DNA from: Firmicutes bacterium UBA4882
GTDB lineage: Bacteria > Bacillota > UBA4882
Length of the DNA: 15,785 nucleotides
Assembly (NCBI GenBank): GCA_002399265.1
Contig: DHDG01000010.1
Coordinates: forward strand, 25,007-40,791
Direction: 5' to 3'
The translations under genes and the position numbers were made by a program. The notes beneath the pieces were generated by a model. The model searched no databases. It saw nothing but the letters and a program-made list of their open reading frames with translations, and had not been told where the DNA came from. Positions 6,894 to 14,755 of this stretch are shown here, piece by piece. Each line of letters starts with the position of its first letter. Position 1 is the stretch's first letter.

Positions 6894-7922
6894 TTACCGC
6901 TGCTGGCGGACGCTGGTCTTGCGCTTACGCGTCAGGAGGCTCGTCAGCATAATGCCGCCAAAGATCATGGCACTGTAAAAGGTACAAGCCCTCCATAGCA
7001 GGATATAAGCACTCAAAGCCGCCCCCGCTATTTGGTCCCGAAATAGCCAGTAACTAAGCCCTTCCGCGCCGCCGCTGCCGCCCAGTGTCGGTATCATGGG
7101 GAGCAAAAACTGAACGACCATCTGGCGGAGCATAATGCTGCCGTAATCAAACGCCTGACGCAATGCCTGTAAAATCAGAGGCGTGACTGCCAGAAACGCC
7201 ACCCAGTAAGCAATCGTGCTAAAGAGCAGACCAAGTAATGACCAGAACCCTGAACGAGCGATGGCTCGAATTCCTTTTTTCAAATGCCGCAATTCTTCTG
7301 AAAATGCGGCGACCTTGCCCTCCCGGCCTGATTTCAGCAATAATCGCGCCCAAGAGGGATGCCGCTTTACCCAGGCAAGCAGATCCGGGTCTTTCTTGTG
7401 GACGGTCATGACGACGAGCGCTCCTAAGAAAAACAAGATTGCCAGCGCCGGGATTACAGCCGCCCAGGTCCCTAAAGTCCCGGATAAACCGGTGAGACGA
7501 AAGAGTACTGGCGGCAAAAGTAAATAGATTAAGGAAGTGCAGGCTGCGTCCACGGCCGTCGTTGCGGTAGCCTTACCCAGCGGTATGCCCTGCCTGTTCA
7601 GTAAATAGATCATCGTAGGGTATGTTCCCGAATTGAATGGCGTCACTCCGCCGGCAAAACAGGAGGCTAGGAAAACTCGCCCAAGATTATAAACCGATAC
7701 GCGATAATGAAGCGCATGCGTGATCACTTTGAGCCGCAAGGCTCGCATCAGCCATGATACCGCTACTGCCAGCAGCGCCATCCCCAAATAGAGCGGGCTG
7801 GCATCCATAAAGACCGTCCATATTTGCTTGTAGCTGCGCTGTACGATAAATCCCAGTGTTGCCAAGCTTAGACCGGCGGTGAGCCACAGACCCCGCTTCA
7901 GGCGCGGATTAATCCCGCTCAT
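6894..7922 (-). CDS. Flippase-like (UPF0104 / LPG synthase TM-like) membrane protein
   Basis: 342 aa from ATG 7922 (MSGINPRLKRGLW), polytopic. It matches the lysylphosphatidylglycerol synthetase/YbhN-like transmembrane family: SWLMRALRLKVI near residue 57, the conserved ASCFAGGVTPFNSGTYPTMI, and PTLGGSGGAEGLSYWLF toward the C-terminus. It lacks the soluble aminoacyl-transfer domain of MprF, so it is likely a lipid or glycolipid translocation or membrane factor. It overlaps the upstream glycosyltransferase by 14 nt, so translation is probably coupled. Its ribosome site is weak. A possible longer frame to 8096 lies wholly inside the previous gene and is not credible. The pairing with a GT4 enzyme suggests that it handles that enzyme's product; this is inference. 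Confidence 0.87.
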   Translation of the reverse strand: MSGINPRLKRGLWLTAGLSLATLGFIVQRSYKQIWTVFMDASPLYLGMALLAVAVSWLMRALRLKVITHALHYRVSVYNLGRVFLASCFAGGVTPFNSGTYPTMIYLLNRQGIPLGKATATTAVDAACTSLIYLLLPPVLFRLTGLSGTLGTWAAVIPALAILFFLGALVVMTVHKKDPDLLAWVKRHPSWARLLLKSGREGKVAAFSEELRHLKKGIRAIARSGFWSLLGLLFSTIAYWVAFLAVTPLILQALRQAFDYGSIMLRQMVVQFLLPMIPTLGGSGGAEGLSYWLFRDQIAGAALSAYILLWRACTFYSAMIFGGIMLTSLLTRKRKTSVRQQR

Positions 7923-9132
7923 CGCGCGCGCCCCGCTTAGCTTGTGCTCCTTTGTCAGTGAGTATTTGTTCGTAGGCGCGCACCAATTTCTGGGCCTGTT
8001 TCTCGGATGAATACTCACTGGCGGTATGTAAAGCGTTTTCGGACATAGTCTGGTACAGTTTCTCATCCGACAGCACTTTTTTGACGGCGCGCGCAAATTC
8101 TACCGTATCGGCGCTGGTCAAATAGCCATTGCGGCCATCGTCCACGACATCCTCGACGCCGGTAGCCCGCACCGCCACTACTGGTAGACCGGTGCTCATG
8201 GCCTCCAGAATTACCAAGCCCTGCGTCTCAGTCATCGAACCGAACACGAACAAATCTGCTCCACGATAGGCTTGTACTACCTCAGCGAAGGGTTTGCGCC
8301 CCGCAAAGGTGACCGCTGCGTCCACACCCAGTTCGACCGTCATTTTTCTCAGGTTTTCCTCTTCCGGACCGCCCGCGATGATGACCAGGCGAATGCTCAG
8401 GCCGTCGTCGAGCAGATGGCGCATGGCTTGCAGGAGAAACGGAATGTTTTTTTCTTTGCCGAGCCTGCCTACAAACAACAGGATCTTTTCGGTGGAAGCA
8501 TCTTTGCCGCCGCGACTGGCGCCATCGCCACGGCTGCCGAAGCCATCGCCGCCGCCGGAAAGCTTTTTCCCGGCGGGCTGTCTGGGTTCGGCCAAAGGCT
8601 CCACGCCGGTCGCAATGACGGTAATGGGCGTGCTAACCCCGTAGGATTTAATCATCTTTTTGACGCCTTCAGATGGCGAGATGATAAGGTCGCAGCGATT
8701 GCAGAACCGCCGCAGATACCGGCGCGTAATTCTGCGCACCAGTTTCGGGAAAACGGGGAAATAATGCACGTACTCAGTATAGAGCGTGTGAAATGTGAAC
8801 ACCAGCGGTACTCCGAGCTTTTTCGCCCAGCGTGCCCCGGTCCGGCTCAATAGGAAGGGCGAGTGCACATGGATGATGTCAAATTGGCATGCCCTGATTT
8901 CCTTTGCCACGCGCCGGGATAAAGGAATGGCTAACCGATAATCATGGTTGGTAACCGCCGGTATGGAAGGATATCTGATAATGCCCGGTTCTCTGGCAAC
9001 GCCGGGATAATCAGGGGCGATAATCACGGGCTCATGACCAGCCAAGCGCAAGTCGCGAGTGAATAGTTCGAGTGATTTTACGACACCGCTGACATACGGC
9101 TTGTAGCTGTCACTGAACATTCCTATTTTCAT
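7909..9132 (-). CDS. GT4-family glycosyltransferase
   Basis: 407 aa, two Rossmann-like domains. The N-terminus MKIGMFSDSYKPYVSGVVKSL is the acceptor-domain start typical of diacylglycerol glucosyltransferase or phosphatidylinositol mannosyltransferase-like GT4 enzymes, followed by DIIHVHSPF and VFTFHTLYTEYVHYFP. The donor domain has LLFVGRLGKEKNI (219-230) and the EX7E motif ETQGLVILE (E302, E310). It likely uses a nucleotide-sugar to glycosylate a membrane lipid at the cytoplasmic face; the substrate is unproven. The inter-domain hinge (about 183-215) carries an unusual Gly/Ser/charged insert including SGGGDGFGSRGDGASRGGK. The start at 9132 has AAGGTGG 9 nt upstream and overlaps the VanW gene end by 23 nt. 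Confidence 0.92.
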   Translation of the reverse strand: MKIGMFSDSYKPYVSGVVKSLELFTRDLRLAGHEPVIIAPDYPGVAREPGIIRYPSIPAVTNHDYRLAIPLSRRVAKEIRACQFDIIHVHSPFLLSRTGARWAKKLGVPLVFTFHTLYTEYVHYFPVFPKLVRRITRRYLRRFCNRCDLIISPSEGVKKMIKSYGVSTPITVIATGVEPLAEPRQPAGKKLSGGGDGFGSRGDGASRGGKDASTEKILLFVGRLGKEKNIPFLLQAMRHLLDDGLSIRLVIIAGGPEEENLRKMTVELGVDAAVTFAGRKPFAEVVQAYRGADLFVFGSMTETQGLVILEAMSTGLPVVAVRATGVEDVVDDGRNGYLTSADTVEFARAVKKVLSDEKLYQTMSENALHTASEYSSEKQAQKLVRAYEQILTDKGAQAKRGARDERD

Positions 9133-10507
9133 TTTCCGGTCCCACCTTAATCAGTGATGCCGCTGACCGATATTGAAATCTGGCCAGTAGCTCTTTCTTA
9201 ACGGTGACATCTTCAATTGTCACCTGCCGCCACAATTCCATGCGATACCCTAGACCGCCTGCTTTTTCGACGCGGCGTTCCCCTGGCGGCAGGGTTGGAT
9301 CGGTTTCAACCAGTTCACCAAAAGGAATCTCCTGAATCACATTGGAGGTGATTTTCACTTTTTTCTTACTTTGATCAGATCCAAGCGGGCCAGGGCCAAG
9401 CAGCCTGACCGTGAGTTTCTTCCCACTCACTTCGGAGATCAGATATAATGGCTGAATAGTGTTATTCATGAATTGGAAATCGATATAATTGTCGGCGACG
9501 GTGGCGTCCTGTCCCAGCGGTACATACGCCACTGGCCGCGAATGGTTGGTCCGTTTGACGATGCGCAAATCCGCCAGCAAGACCGCATTATAAAGCGTCG
9601 TGGATACCTGGCAGACGCCACCGCCGACCCCCGGCACCAATTCGTCCGCGACCAGCACCGGTGCCTCGCGGTATCCTTTTTCCGCCACCCTTAGTCCGAC
9701 TTTTTCATTAAAGGAAAAGATATCTCCCGGCCGCAGCAGAACTTTATCAATCGCCTGGGCCGCAATCGCCACGTTGTGTGAACGATCAACATTCTTGGGA
9801 TCAAAAACCGTGGTATACTGGGCGACTACATTCTTGAAGTTAAAGGCCGCTAATTCATCATAGGTAATGTCAGGCTTGATCTGCTGCACCGGCAGGTAGA
9901 TGCGCCGGTTGCGATCGCGTAAGGTCACGGCGCTAATCTGCCCGGCAAGTTTATTAAGTTCCAGCACGCGCCCCGTCTGGTGCGGCGTGATTTGGACCGC
10001 GGCTTTCGGTTTCCAGGTAAGCCAAGCGTTCATAGCGGGGCGGTCAATTTCCGACTTGAGAACGGACAGGTACGCCAGCAATTTATCATTATTAACTGTG
10101 AGTGGCAATTCCAGATAGATGGGTTTTTGGGCCGCTTGGCGGCGCTCACTGATCTTGCGCCAAATATTACCGGTATGTCCGATGGCATAGGCGGCATCGA
10201 CTACGTTGTCTTTGTTCAGCCGCATTCCGACATCCACTGGTAGGATTGACCATTTGCGTCCCATGTACTCCAGTAGGATGGGCTTGTTTTTGACCGCGCT
10301 GAAGTTGACTTCAATAAGCTCCGAAGCCTGTGTCCTTGTCAGTCCTCCTAATTCCCACGGACCAGCCCAAACGCCATCCGCAATGCGCTCATCTTTGGCG
10401 TAATGCAGCGCCCAAATAGTACCTGCCGAAGCGGAAATAATCAGTAGGGCTACCAGGGCGATCACGATCCAAAATAGCACGGGGCGTTGGGCGACAATCT
10501 GAAGCAT
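9110..10507 (-). CDS. VanW family protein with membrane anchor and G5-like C-terminus
   Basis: 465 aa from ATG 10507, which has AGGAGG 8 nt upstream. A TTG 60 nt further up opens the same frame but has no good site. Order: membrane helix at about 10-33; a peptidoglycan-binding-4-like region at about 75-210; the VanW domain at about 240-370 with RPGDIFSFNEKVG, GGGVCQVSTTLYNAVLLADL (296-315) and NHSRPVAYVPLG; then a G5-like segment to about 455. Such proteins are membrane-anchored outside the cell and linked to cell-wall interaction; the VanW biochemical role is unknown. It lies in an operon with the TPR gene upstream and the GT4 gene overlapping downstream. No vancomycin-resistance genes are present. 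Confidence 0.92.
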   Translation of the reverse strand: MLQIVAQRPVLFWIVIALVALLIISASAGTIWALHYAKDERIADGVWAGPWELGGLTRTQASELIEVNFSAVKNKPILLEYMGRKWSILPVDVGMRLNKDNVVDAAYAIGHTGNIWRKISERRQAAQKPIYLELPLTVNNDKLLAYLSVLKSEIDRPAMNAWLTWKPKAAVQITPHQTGRVLELNKLAGQISAVTLRDRNRRIYLPVQQIKPDITYDELAAFNFKNVVAQYTTVFDPKNVDRSHNVAIAAQAIDKVLLRPGDIFSFNEKVGLRVAEKGYREAPVLVADELVPGVGGGVCQVSTTLYNAVLLADLRIVKRTNHSRPVAYVPLGQDATVADNYIDFQFMNNTIQPLYLISEVSGKKLTVRLLGPGPLGSDQSKKKVKITSNVIQEIPFGELVETDPTLPPGERRVEKAGGLGYRMELWRQVTIEDVTVKKELLARFQYRSAASLIKVGPENENRNVQ

Positions 10508-10580
10508 CCGGCCAGCCTCCTCCGCGACGCGGCGCTTTTGGGACGACGCCTTGACGCGACGCCTCAAACGCTTGATCGAC

Positions 10581-11102
10581 TTATCTGATCAACAACATAA
10601 TGATTACAATGATCGCAGCGATAATCGCGACACCAATCAGACCAATCATTTTGTCTTTGGGGGTCATCTCTTTGCGCTGTTGCCGTTCCTGAAGCCGATC
10701 CCCCTTTTTAAGTTTCGGTATGGCCTTGAAAAACTCCCCCTGACGTCGCAGGACAACGCCTAGATTATGATGGGCCGAGGCATAGTCCGGGTTGAGCGCA
10801 AGGGCTTTTTCATAGTAGACTTTAGCTTCGTCATAGCGCTTAAGTTCCAAGTGCGCATTACCCATATTGTTATAAGCCGCTGCCAACATTGGATCGTATT
10901 CCAAAGCCTTGGTGAAGTATGTGATGGCCTCCTCAAATTTGGTACGCCTGCATAAAATCACGCCCAACTTATTGAGCGCATAGGCGGATTGCGGGTTGCA
11001 CGCCAGCGCAGCCTGAAAACATTCCCAAGCCTCATCAAAATTATGCAGTTTCATGGCCTCATCGCCGCTCTGAATGTGGCCCTCATAACGGTCGTTTACC
11101 AA
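10581..11102 (-). CDS. TPR-repeat protein with C-terminal membrane anchor
   Basis: 173 aa. Three to four tetratricopeptide repeats cover about residues 7-135 (AYALNKLGVILCRRTKFEEAITYFTKALEYDP and AAYNNMGNAHLELKRYDEAKVYYEKAL style units). A basic stretch follows (KGDRLQERQQRKEMTPKDK), then a single helix at about 152-172 (IGLIGVAIIAAIIVIIMLLI) ending in one Arg. This is a tail-anchored topology with the TPRs in the cytoplasm, suited to scaffolding an envelope complex. The start is TTG at 11102, supported by AGGAGGAG 6 nt upstream. It is the first gene of the TPR-VanW-GT4-flippase cluster. Confidence 0.87.
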   Translation of the reverse strand: MVNDRYEGHIQSGDEAMKLHNFDEAWECFQAALACNPQSAYALNKLGVILCRRTKFEEAITYFTKALEYDPMLAAAYNNMGNAHLELKRYDEAKVYYEKALALNPDYASAHHNLGVVLRRQGEFFKAIPKLKKGDRLQERQQRKEMTPKDKMIGLIGVAIIAAIIVIIMLLIR

Positions 11103-11188
11103 CAGCTACTCCTCCTCTTTACCATTACCAATTCCTGAAATGCAAACAAAGTGAAGGTGGTTTTTTTATCAGACGTGCTGTCTATAGC

Positions 11189-11217
11189 GCATAGAACAGG
11201 CCAAACGTTCATATACT
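11189..11217 (+). promoter_or_regulatory. Sigma-E-like sporulation promoter of yyaC
   Basis: GCATAGA (11189-11195) matches the Bacillus sigma-E -35 consensus at 5 of 7 positions. After exactly 14 bp, CATATACT (11210-11217) matches the -10 CATACAMT at 7 of 8. It lies 40 bp before the yyaC start. Sigma-F or sigma-G use is not excluded, since their -35 elements are similar. Confidence 0.5.
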
Positions 11218-11240
11218 GTTCCTGATAAACAGTAAACAGT
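11215..11240 (+). promoter_or_regulatory. Inverted repeat near the yyaC start of transcription
   Basis: ACTGTT (11215-11220) and AACAGT (11228-11233) form an inverted repeat with a 7-bp spacer, followed by another AACAGT (11235-11240). It overlaps the promoter -10 and the probable +1. It may be an operator or a 5' hairpin. Confidence 0.3.
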
Positions 11241-11257
11241 GACGGGAGAACGGATGC

Positions 11258-11935
11258 ATGTGGAACCCATTTGGCCGTAAGGACGAAGATCCGGCTGATA
11301 TGGCCGGACCACAGCGGATCCATTATCAACATCCGCAGGCTCGGGAAAAACTCGCGGTCGCCCTCAGGCAAAATTTCTTGAAACGCTATAAATCAGCGCT
11401 ATCACCGGTGATCCTGCTCTGTATTGGCACAGATCGCTCAACTGGCGACTGCCTTGGGCCGCTCATCGGCAGCAAGCTGCAACAGCGGGAGCTGCCGATT
11501 GTGGTCTGTGGTACGCTAGATGAACCGGTACACGCCGTCAACTTGCAGGAAACACTCGATAACCTCAACGGGCGTTTCGAAGACCCCTTTATTTTGGCGA
11601 TCGACGCCTGTCTCGGCAGAACGGAAAGCGTCGGCTATATCAGCATCAAAGACGGCCCGCTCTCCCCCGGCACCGGAGTAAACAAAAGCCTGCCCGCGGC
11701 GGGCAACTTTCATATCATTGGCATCGTGAACGTTGGAGGCTTCATGGAATACCTTGTCCTCCAAAACACGCGCCTGAGCCTAGTCATGAGCATGGCGGAC
11801 TTGATCGCGGATTCAATCGAAAAATGCCTGCGCGAATTGCCACTTGCGGCGGTGCCGCCTGCCAAAGCAGAGGGTGGCGGTGGTAATGCAAGCGCGGACG
11901 CGCGCATCATCCGGAATGAAGCCCTCACATACTAA
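11258..11935 (+). CDS. yyaC: Sporulation protein YyaC (DUF1256, GPR-related)
   Basis: 225 aa. The core matches the YyaC/DUF1256 family, related to the spore germination protease fold: VILLCIGTDRSTGDCLGPLIG (51-71), CGTLDEPVHAVNL (84-96), FILAIDACLG (111-120), GPLSPGTGVNKSLPAAGNFHIIGIVNVGG (133-161) and the following MEYLVLQNTRLSLVM. The role in sporulation is inferred from the family; the substrate is unknown. The start ATG 11258 has GGGAG 9 nt upstream. The C-terminal 25 residues after about 200 are low-complexity (AKAEGGGGNASAD), longer than I expect for the family. It is monocistronic, divergent from the TPR operon, with a strong terminator right after. Confidence 0.92.
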   Translation: MWNPFGRKDEDPADMAGPQRIHYQHPQAREKLAVALRQNFLKRYKSALSPVILLCIGTDRSTGDCLGPLIGSKLQQRELPIVVCGTLDEPVHAVNLQETLDNLNGRFEDPFILAIDACLGRTESVGYISIKDGPLSPGTGVNKSLPAAGNFHIIGIVNVGGFMEYLVLQNTRLSLVMSMADLIADSIEKCLRELPLAAVPPAKAEGGGGNASADARIIRNEALTY

Positions 11936-11947
11936 ACCGAAGAAGAA

Positions 11948-11988
11948 ACCGGGGGTACCGTTAAATATTCCACCCCCGGTCTTTTTTT
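11948..11988 (+). terminator. Rho-independent terminator of yyaC, probably bidirectional
   Basis: ACCGGGGGT (11948-11956) pairs perfectly with ACCCCCGGT (11972-11980), with a 15-nt loop followed by CTTTTTTTA. On the minus strand the stem is followed by TTCTTCTTC, so it may also stop the ABC operon transcript. Confidence 0.88.
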
Positions 11989-11997
11989 ACCTTCATT

Positions 11998-12076
11998 GGA
12001 ACTTTGGGGACGGTTCTAAAAGTGCCAAATCCCATATAAAGGCAAAGGGCACTTTTAGAACCGTCCCCAAAGTTCC
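11998..12076 (-). repeat. 79-bp hairpin element, copy 1
   Basis: Perfect 29-bp inverted repeat: left arm 11998-12026 (GGAACTTTGGGGACGGTTCT...), right arm 12048-12076, and a 21-nt loop. The loop read on the minus strand matches the copy-2 loop at 16 of 21 positions, which sets the orientation. It ends 8 nt from the stop of the second permease. It carries no ORF. It looks like a dispersed REP/MITE-type palindrome; it could also stabilise the 3' end of the ABC mRNA. Confidence 0.85.
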
Positions 12077-12084
12077 GTTCTGCA

Positions 12085-12879
12085 TCACATCTGAATCGTC
12101 ATCAAATTCCCGGATTCATAGCGCCGCATTCCTCGCTTGAAGATCCACGTCCCCGCTACAAGTAGCCCAATCGCAAAGAGCGTGGCCGCCACGACAAAGA
12201 CGGGATCGATGGTTCTAATCAACCGCAGCGGCATGCTGCTAATCACCCCTGCGGGAATCACGGTCAGCAAAATGAACTTGGCTACGCCCTTAAAAATGGT
12301 GATTGGGTATGTCGCTAACGTTGTGAAGGCCACCATCAACTGCCGGGACAACCCTTCGGCATTGCCAAGGAAAAACGCCAAAGAGCCGGCGATGATACCA
12401 AAGCCGGTTAGTGTCAGCACTGTCAGTAATATGCCGTAAAGAAAGGCTAGGAGCTTGAGAGCACTCACCGGGCCGGCAAACCAGAAGATCACTAGCCCGA
12501 ATAGCAAATCGCCCCATGCTGACATCGAAGAGCGGCTGACTAATACATGCAATAATACATTTTTAGGCAGCAGTAGATAATGATCCAATTCGCCGCGCAC
12601 AATTATTCCTGCCAATCTGGCGACATTACCAAAGATCACATACGTGATCCCGTACCCGCCGGCGAAGATTGCCCAGAGGATGACGACATCCTGAAAAGCC
12701 CAGCCATTCACGACTGGGAAGCGCAGGAAAAACAGCCGCCAAAAAAAGATCAACACAACATCATTGGCGAACATTGCGGCTACTTGCGTGATGAAATTGG
12801 TCCGGTATTCCATGGCCGAAGCAATATTCATACGCAGATAACCCCAGATAAACCGGGCAGTTTTAGCCACCGTTGACAT
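12085..12879 (-). CDS. ABC-2 type transporter permease (COG3694-like)
   Basis: 264 aa with about six membrane segments. The opening MSTVAKTARFIWGYLRMNIASAMEYRTNFI and the segments LWAIFAGGYGITYVIFG, IIVRGELDHYLLLPKNVLLHVL and TYPITIFKG are typical of this ABC-2 permease family. It forms the membrane channel with the other permease and the ATPase; the substrate is not predictable. The ATG at 12879 overlaps the upstream permease by 17 nt, so translation is coupled. A GGGGGTGA lies about 11 nt upstream. Confidence 0.9.
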   Translation of the reverse strand: MSTVAKTARFIWGYLRMNIASAMEYRTNFITQVAAMFANDVVLIFFWRLFFLRFPVVNGWAFQDVVILWAIFAGGYGITYVIFGNVARLAGIIVRGELDHYLLLPKNVLLHVLVSRSSMSAWGDLLFGLVIFWFAGPVSALKLLAFLYGILLTVLTLTGFGIIAGSLAFFLGNAEGLSRQLMVAFTTLATYPITIFKGVAKFILLTVIPAGVISSMPLRLIRTIDPVFVVAATLFAIGLLVAGTWIFKRGMRRYESGNLMTIQM

Positions 12880-13678
12880 TGACTCTTTTCACCCCCATGC
12901 GGTAAATGATTGTGCAGAGCAAGCCTGCCAAAGCAAGCCAGGCCAGCTGCCCTCCGAACAACGGCCAAACCGCCTCCGCCTCATACCCCGCAAATAATCG
13001 GGCCGGCCTGTATAACACGAAGTTCATGGGCAGCACCATGGAAATGCGCCTGATCATATCAGGCAGTAAATCCAAAGGTAGCATCATTCCGCCGAAAATG
13101 AACAGCGCTTTATCATAAAGAAATAAAAAAGACTCAGTGTCTTCAACCCAAAACGCGCCTAATCCGATACACACTTTGATAAAAAACTCGATTGACAGTC
13201 CAAGCAGCGCCGCCGGTATAAACAGCAGTATGGCACTGAGACTAACCTGGATCGCTCCGGCCATCAAGCGCGCAATTAGTGAGCCAACGATAAAATTGAC
13301 CACCAGCCGCATGGCGGCCTCTGCCATGTAGGCCGCATAATGATACATCAGGTAGTTGTAGGGCTTATTCAACCGATAAGCGATGTCACCGTTTCTCACT
13401 TCTCGACCAACCAGGTCTTCAACCCGCGGCCTTGACAAAACGATGGTCTCTGTCATGACCAGATACCAGATCATCTGCGTATAAGTCAGCCCTCCCAGCC
13501 TTTGAACCTCTATCCCGACATAAACGACCGCCCATAATTGCGCGAAGATGAAGATAATCAGGGCCATGAAGATTGTGCGCCATAGCAATTCCGCGAAGTA
13601 GGCTAGATTGGTCAGGAATGTGATGCGGCCGACCGCTGCGTACTTGCCTGTGTGCAGACGCGAACTTTTATTGATCAT
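12863..13678 (-). CDS. ABC-2 type transporter permease (COG4587-like)
   Basis: 271 aa from ATG 13678 (MINKSSRLHTGKYAAVGRI). An upstream frame to 13768 lies within the ATPase gene and is rejected. About six membrane segments are present, with the family motif SRPRVEDLVGREVRNGDIAYRLNKPYNYLMYHYA between the second and third, and GGMMLPLDLLPDMIRRISMVLPMNF toward the end. The start overlaps the ATPase stop by 11 nt with only a distant AAGGA, implying coupled translation. It likely heterodimerises with the next gene product in an exporter. Confidence 0.9.
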   Translation of the reverse strand: MINKSSRLHTGKYAAVGRITFLTNLAYFAELLWRTIFMALIIFIFAQLWAVVYVGIEVQRLGGLTYTQMIWYLVMTETIVLSRPRVEDLVGREVRNGDIAYRLNKPYNYLMYHYAAYMAEAAMRLVVNFIVGSLIARLMAGAIQVSLSAILLFIPAALLGLSIEFFIKVCIGLGAFWVEDTESFLFLYDKALFIFGGMMLPLDLLPDMIRRISMVLPMNFVLYRPARLFAGYEAEAVWPLFGGQLAWLALAGLLCTIIYRMGVKRVNVNGG

Positions 13679-14666
13679 GCGCCGGCACCGGTCCTTCGTT
13701 ATAAATCGAAGAAATGACCTGCTCGAGCGGAGGATCAGAGATCGTGATATCGACAACCTGATAGTCATGCATCAAGTGCGCCAAGACCCGGTCGATCGAC
13801 TGCACCGTGGAATCAATACTGAGCTTTAGGCCATACTTGGAGGATTTAAGCACCGTCACACCAGGAAAAGAAAAGTCGGTAACCTCTGTAGTTACGCGCA
13901 AATCTACGATCTTGCCAGCGACGTAATCCCGTTTAAGGTACGAAACTCTCGTATCGAGGACGATCGTGCCATGGTTGATCACAATTGCTCTTTTGCAGAG
14001 TTGCTCGATATCACCGGTGTCATGCGAGGTCAAGAACACCGTCATTCCCTCAGCTTTATTCATTTCGCCAATCAGATCGCGTATTTTCTGTTTGGCGACG
14101 ACATCCAGACCGATCGTCGGCTCATCCAGGAATAGCACTTCCGGACGATGCAGCAGCGAAGCCGCCACCTCGCAGCGCATACGCTGGCCGAGTGACAGTT
14201 TGCGCACTGGGGTCTTCTGAAACCCGCCCAGGTCAAAGCGTTCGATCAGTTCGTCGCGCCGCTTGCGAAAATCGGCAGCTGGTATTTCATAGATGCGCGC
14301 CAGCAGATCAAAGGTATCCAGCGGGGGAAGGTGGTACCAGAGCTGCGAGCGCTGTCCAAAGACTGCACCAATGCGAAACGACATCTGATAGCGCTCTTTC
14401 CAGGGTACGAAGCCCAAAACTTGCGCCTGCCCGGCACTCGGATGCAGGATGCCAGTCAGCATCTTGATCGTTGTCGATTTGCCGGCACCGTTTGGTCCAA
14501 TAAATGCCAACATCTCGCCTGAATCAACTTTGAAGTCGATCCCTGCAACTGCGTGTACCTCTCGATAAACCGGGTTAAAAATGCTGCGCCAGCTGCCTGA
14601 TAAACCTGGCTCCTTCACTTTAGCTTTGAAGGTCTTTCCTAATCCCTCGACAGTGATCGCATTCAA
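13668..14666 (-). CDS. ABC transporter ATP-binding protein (COG4586-like)
   Basis: 332 aa. Walker A GPNGAGKST (57-65), Q-loop glutamine 105 (VFGQRSQLW), signature LSLGQ (157-161), Walker B VLFLDEP (177-183) and switch histidine 215 (LTSHD) are all intact. An extra N-terminal stretch before Walker A (SGSWRSIFNPVYREVHAV) and a C-terminal domain of about 90 aa are typical of the subfamily that pairs with these two permeases. It powers export; the substrate is unknown. The start is TTG at 14666 with GGAGG 8 nt upstream, giving MNAITVEGLGKTF. It is first in the operon, driven by the promoter at 14700-14728. Confidence 0.94.
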   Translation of the reverse strand: MNAITVEGLGKTFKAKVKEPGLSGSWRSIFNPVYREVHAVAGIDFKVDSGEMLAFIGPNGAGKSTTIKMLTGILHPSAGQAQVLGFVPWKERYQMSFRIGAVFGQRSQLWYHLPPLDTFDLLARIYEIPAADFRKRRDELIERFDLGGFQKTPVRKLSLGQRMRCEVAASLLHRPEVLFLDEPTIGLDVVAKQKIRDLIGEMNKAEGMTVFLTSHDTGDIEQLCKRAIVINHGTIVLDTRVSYLKRDYVAGKIVDLRVTTEVTDFSFPGVTVLKSSKYGLKLSIDSTVQSIDRVLAHLMHDYQVVDITISDPPLEQVISSIYNEGPVPAHDQ

Positions 14667-14699
14667 AGTGCGCTCCTCCTTGCAGGTGAAATTGGCTGT

Positions 14700-14728
14700 A
14701 TTTTATACCTTTGGCAAAACATTGTCAA
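14700..14728 (-). promoter_or_regulatory. Sigma-A promoter of the ABC operon
   Basis: On the minus strand a consensus TTGACA (14723-14728) is followed by 17 bp and TAAAAT (14700-14705, 5 of 6). It lies 33 bp upstream of the TTG start, leaving a short leader. It is the clearest housekeeping promoter in the window. Confidence 0.82.
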
Positions 14729-14755
14729 CAGGGTTCTTGACGGAGGGGGGGCGGC

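Noticed and set aside
7923..8096. N-terminal extension of the flippase-like gene
   Set aside because: It lies entirely within the GT4 coding region, is Cys/Arg/Pro-rich and unlike the family; the internal ATG at 7922 gives the normal length.
8272..8853. 193-codon plus-strand ORF
   Set aside because: It lies wholly opposite the clearly coding GT4 gene, in a G+C-rich stretch that produces long antisense frames. It has no ribosome site or family likeness.
9110..10507. VanW as a sign of glycopeptide resistance
   Set aside because: No vanA/B-type ligase, vanH, vanX or vanRS genes are present; VanW-domain proteins are widespread in Firmicutes without resistance.
11096..11371. 91-codon minus-strand ORF spanning the TPR-yyaC gap
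   Set aside because: It overlaps the start of yyaC and the TPR gene's ribosome site, and the sequence shows no domain; it would span two divergent promoter regions.
11998..12076. Hairpin copy 1 as an ordinary terminator
   Set aside because: There is no U tract after the stem on either strand, and the same element with a conserved loop recurs at 14756, so it is a repeat; the real terminator is at 11948-11988.
13679..13768. N-terminal extension of the first ABC permease
   Set aside because: It lies within the ATPase coding region and is Ser/Arg-rich; ATG 13678 gives a normal family N-terminus.
13985..14467. 160-codon plus-strand ORF opposite the ABC ATPase
   Set aside because: It covers the antisense of Walker A, signature and Walker B motifs; its composition is Arg/Ser-rich nonsense.
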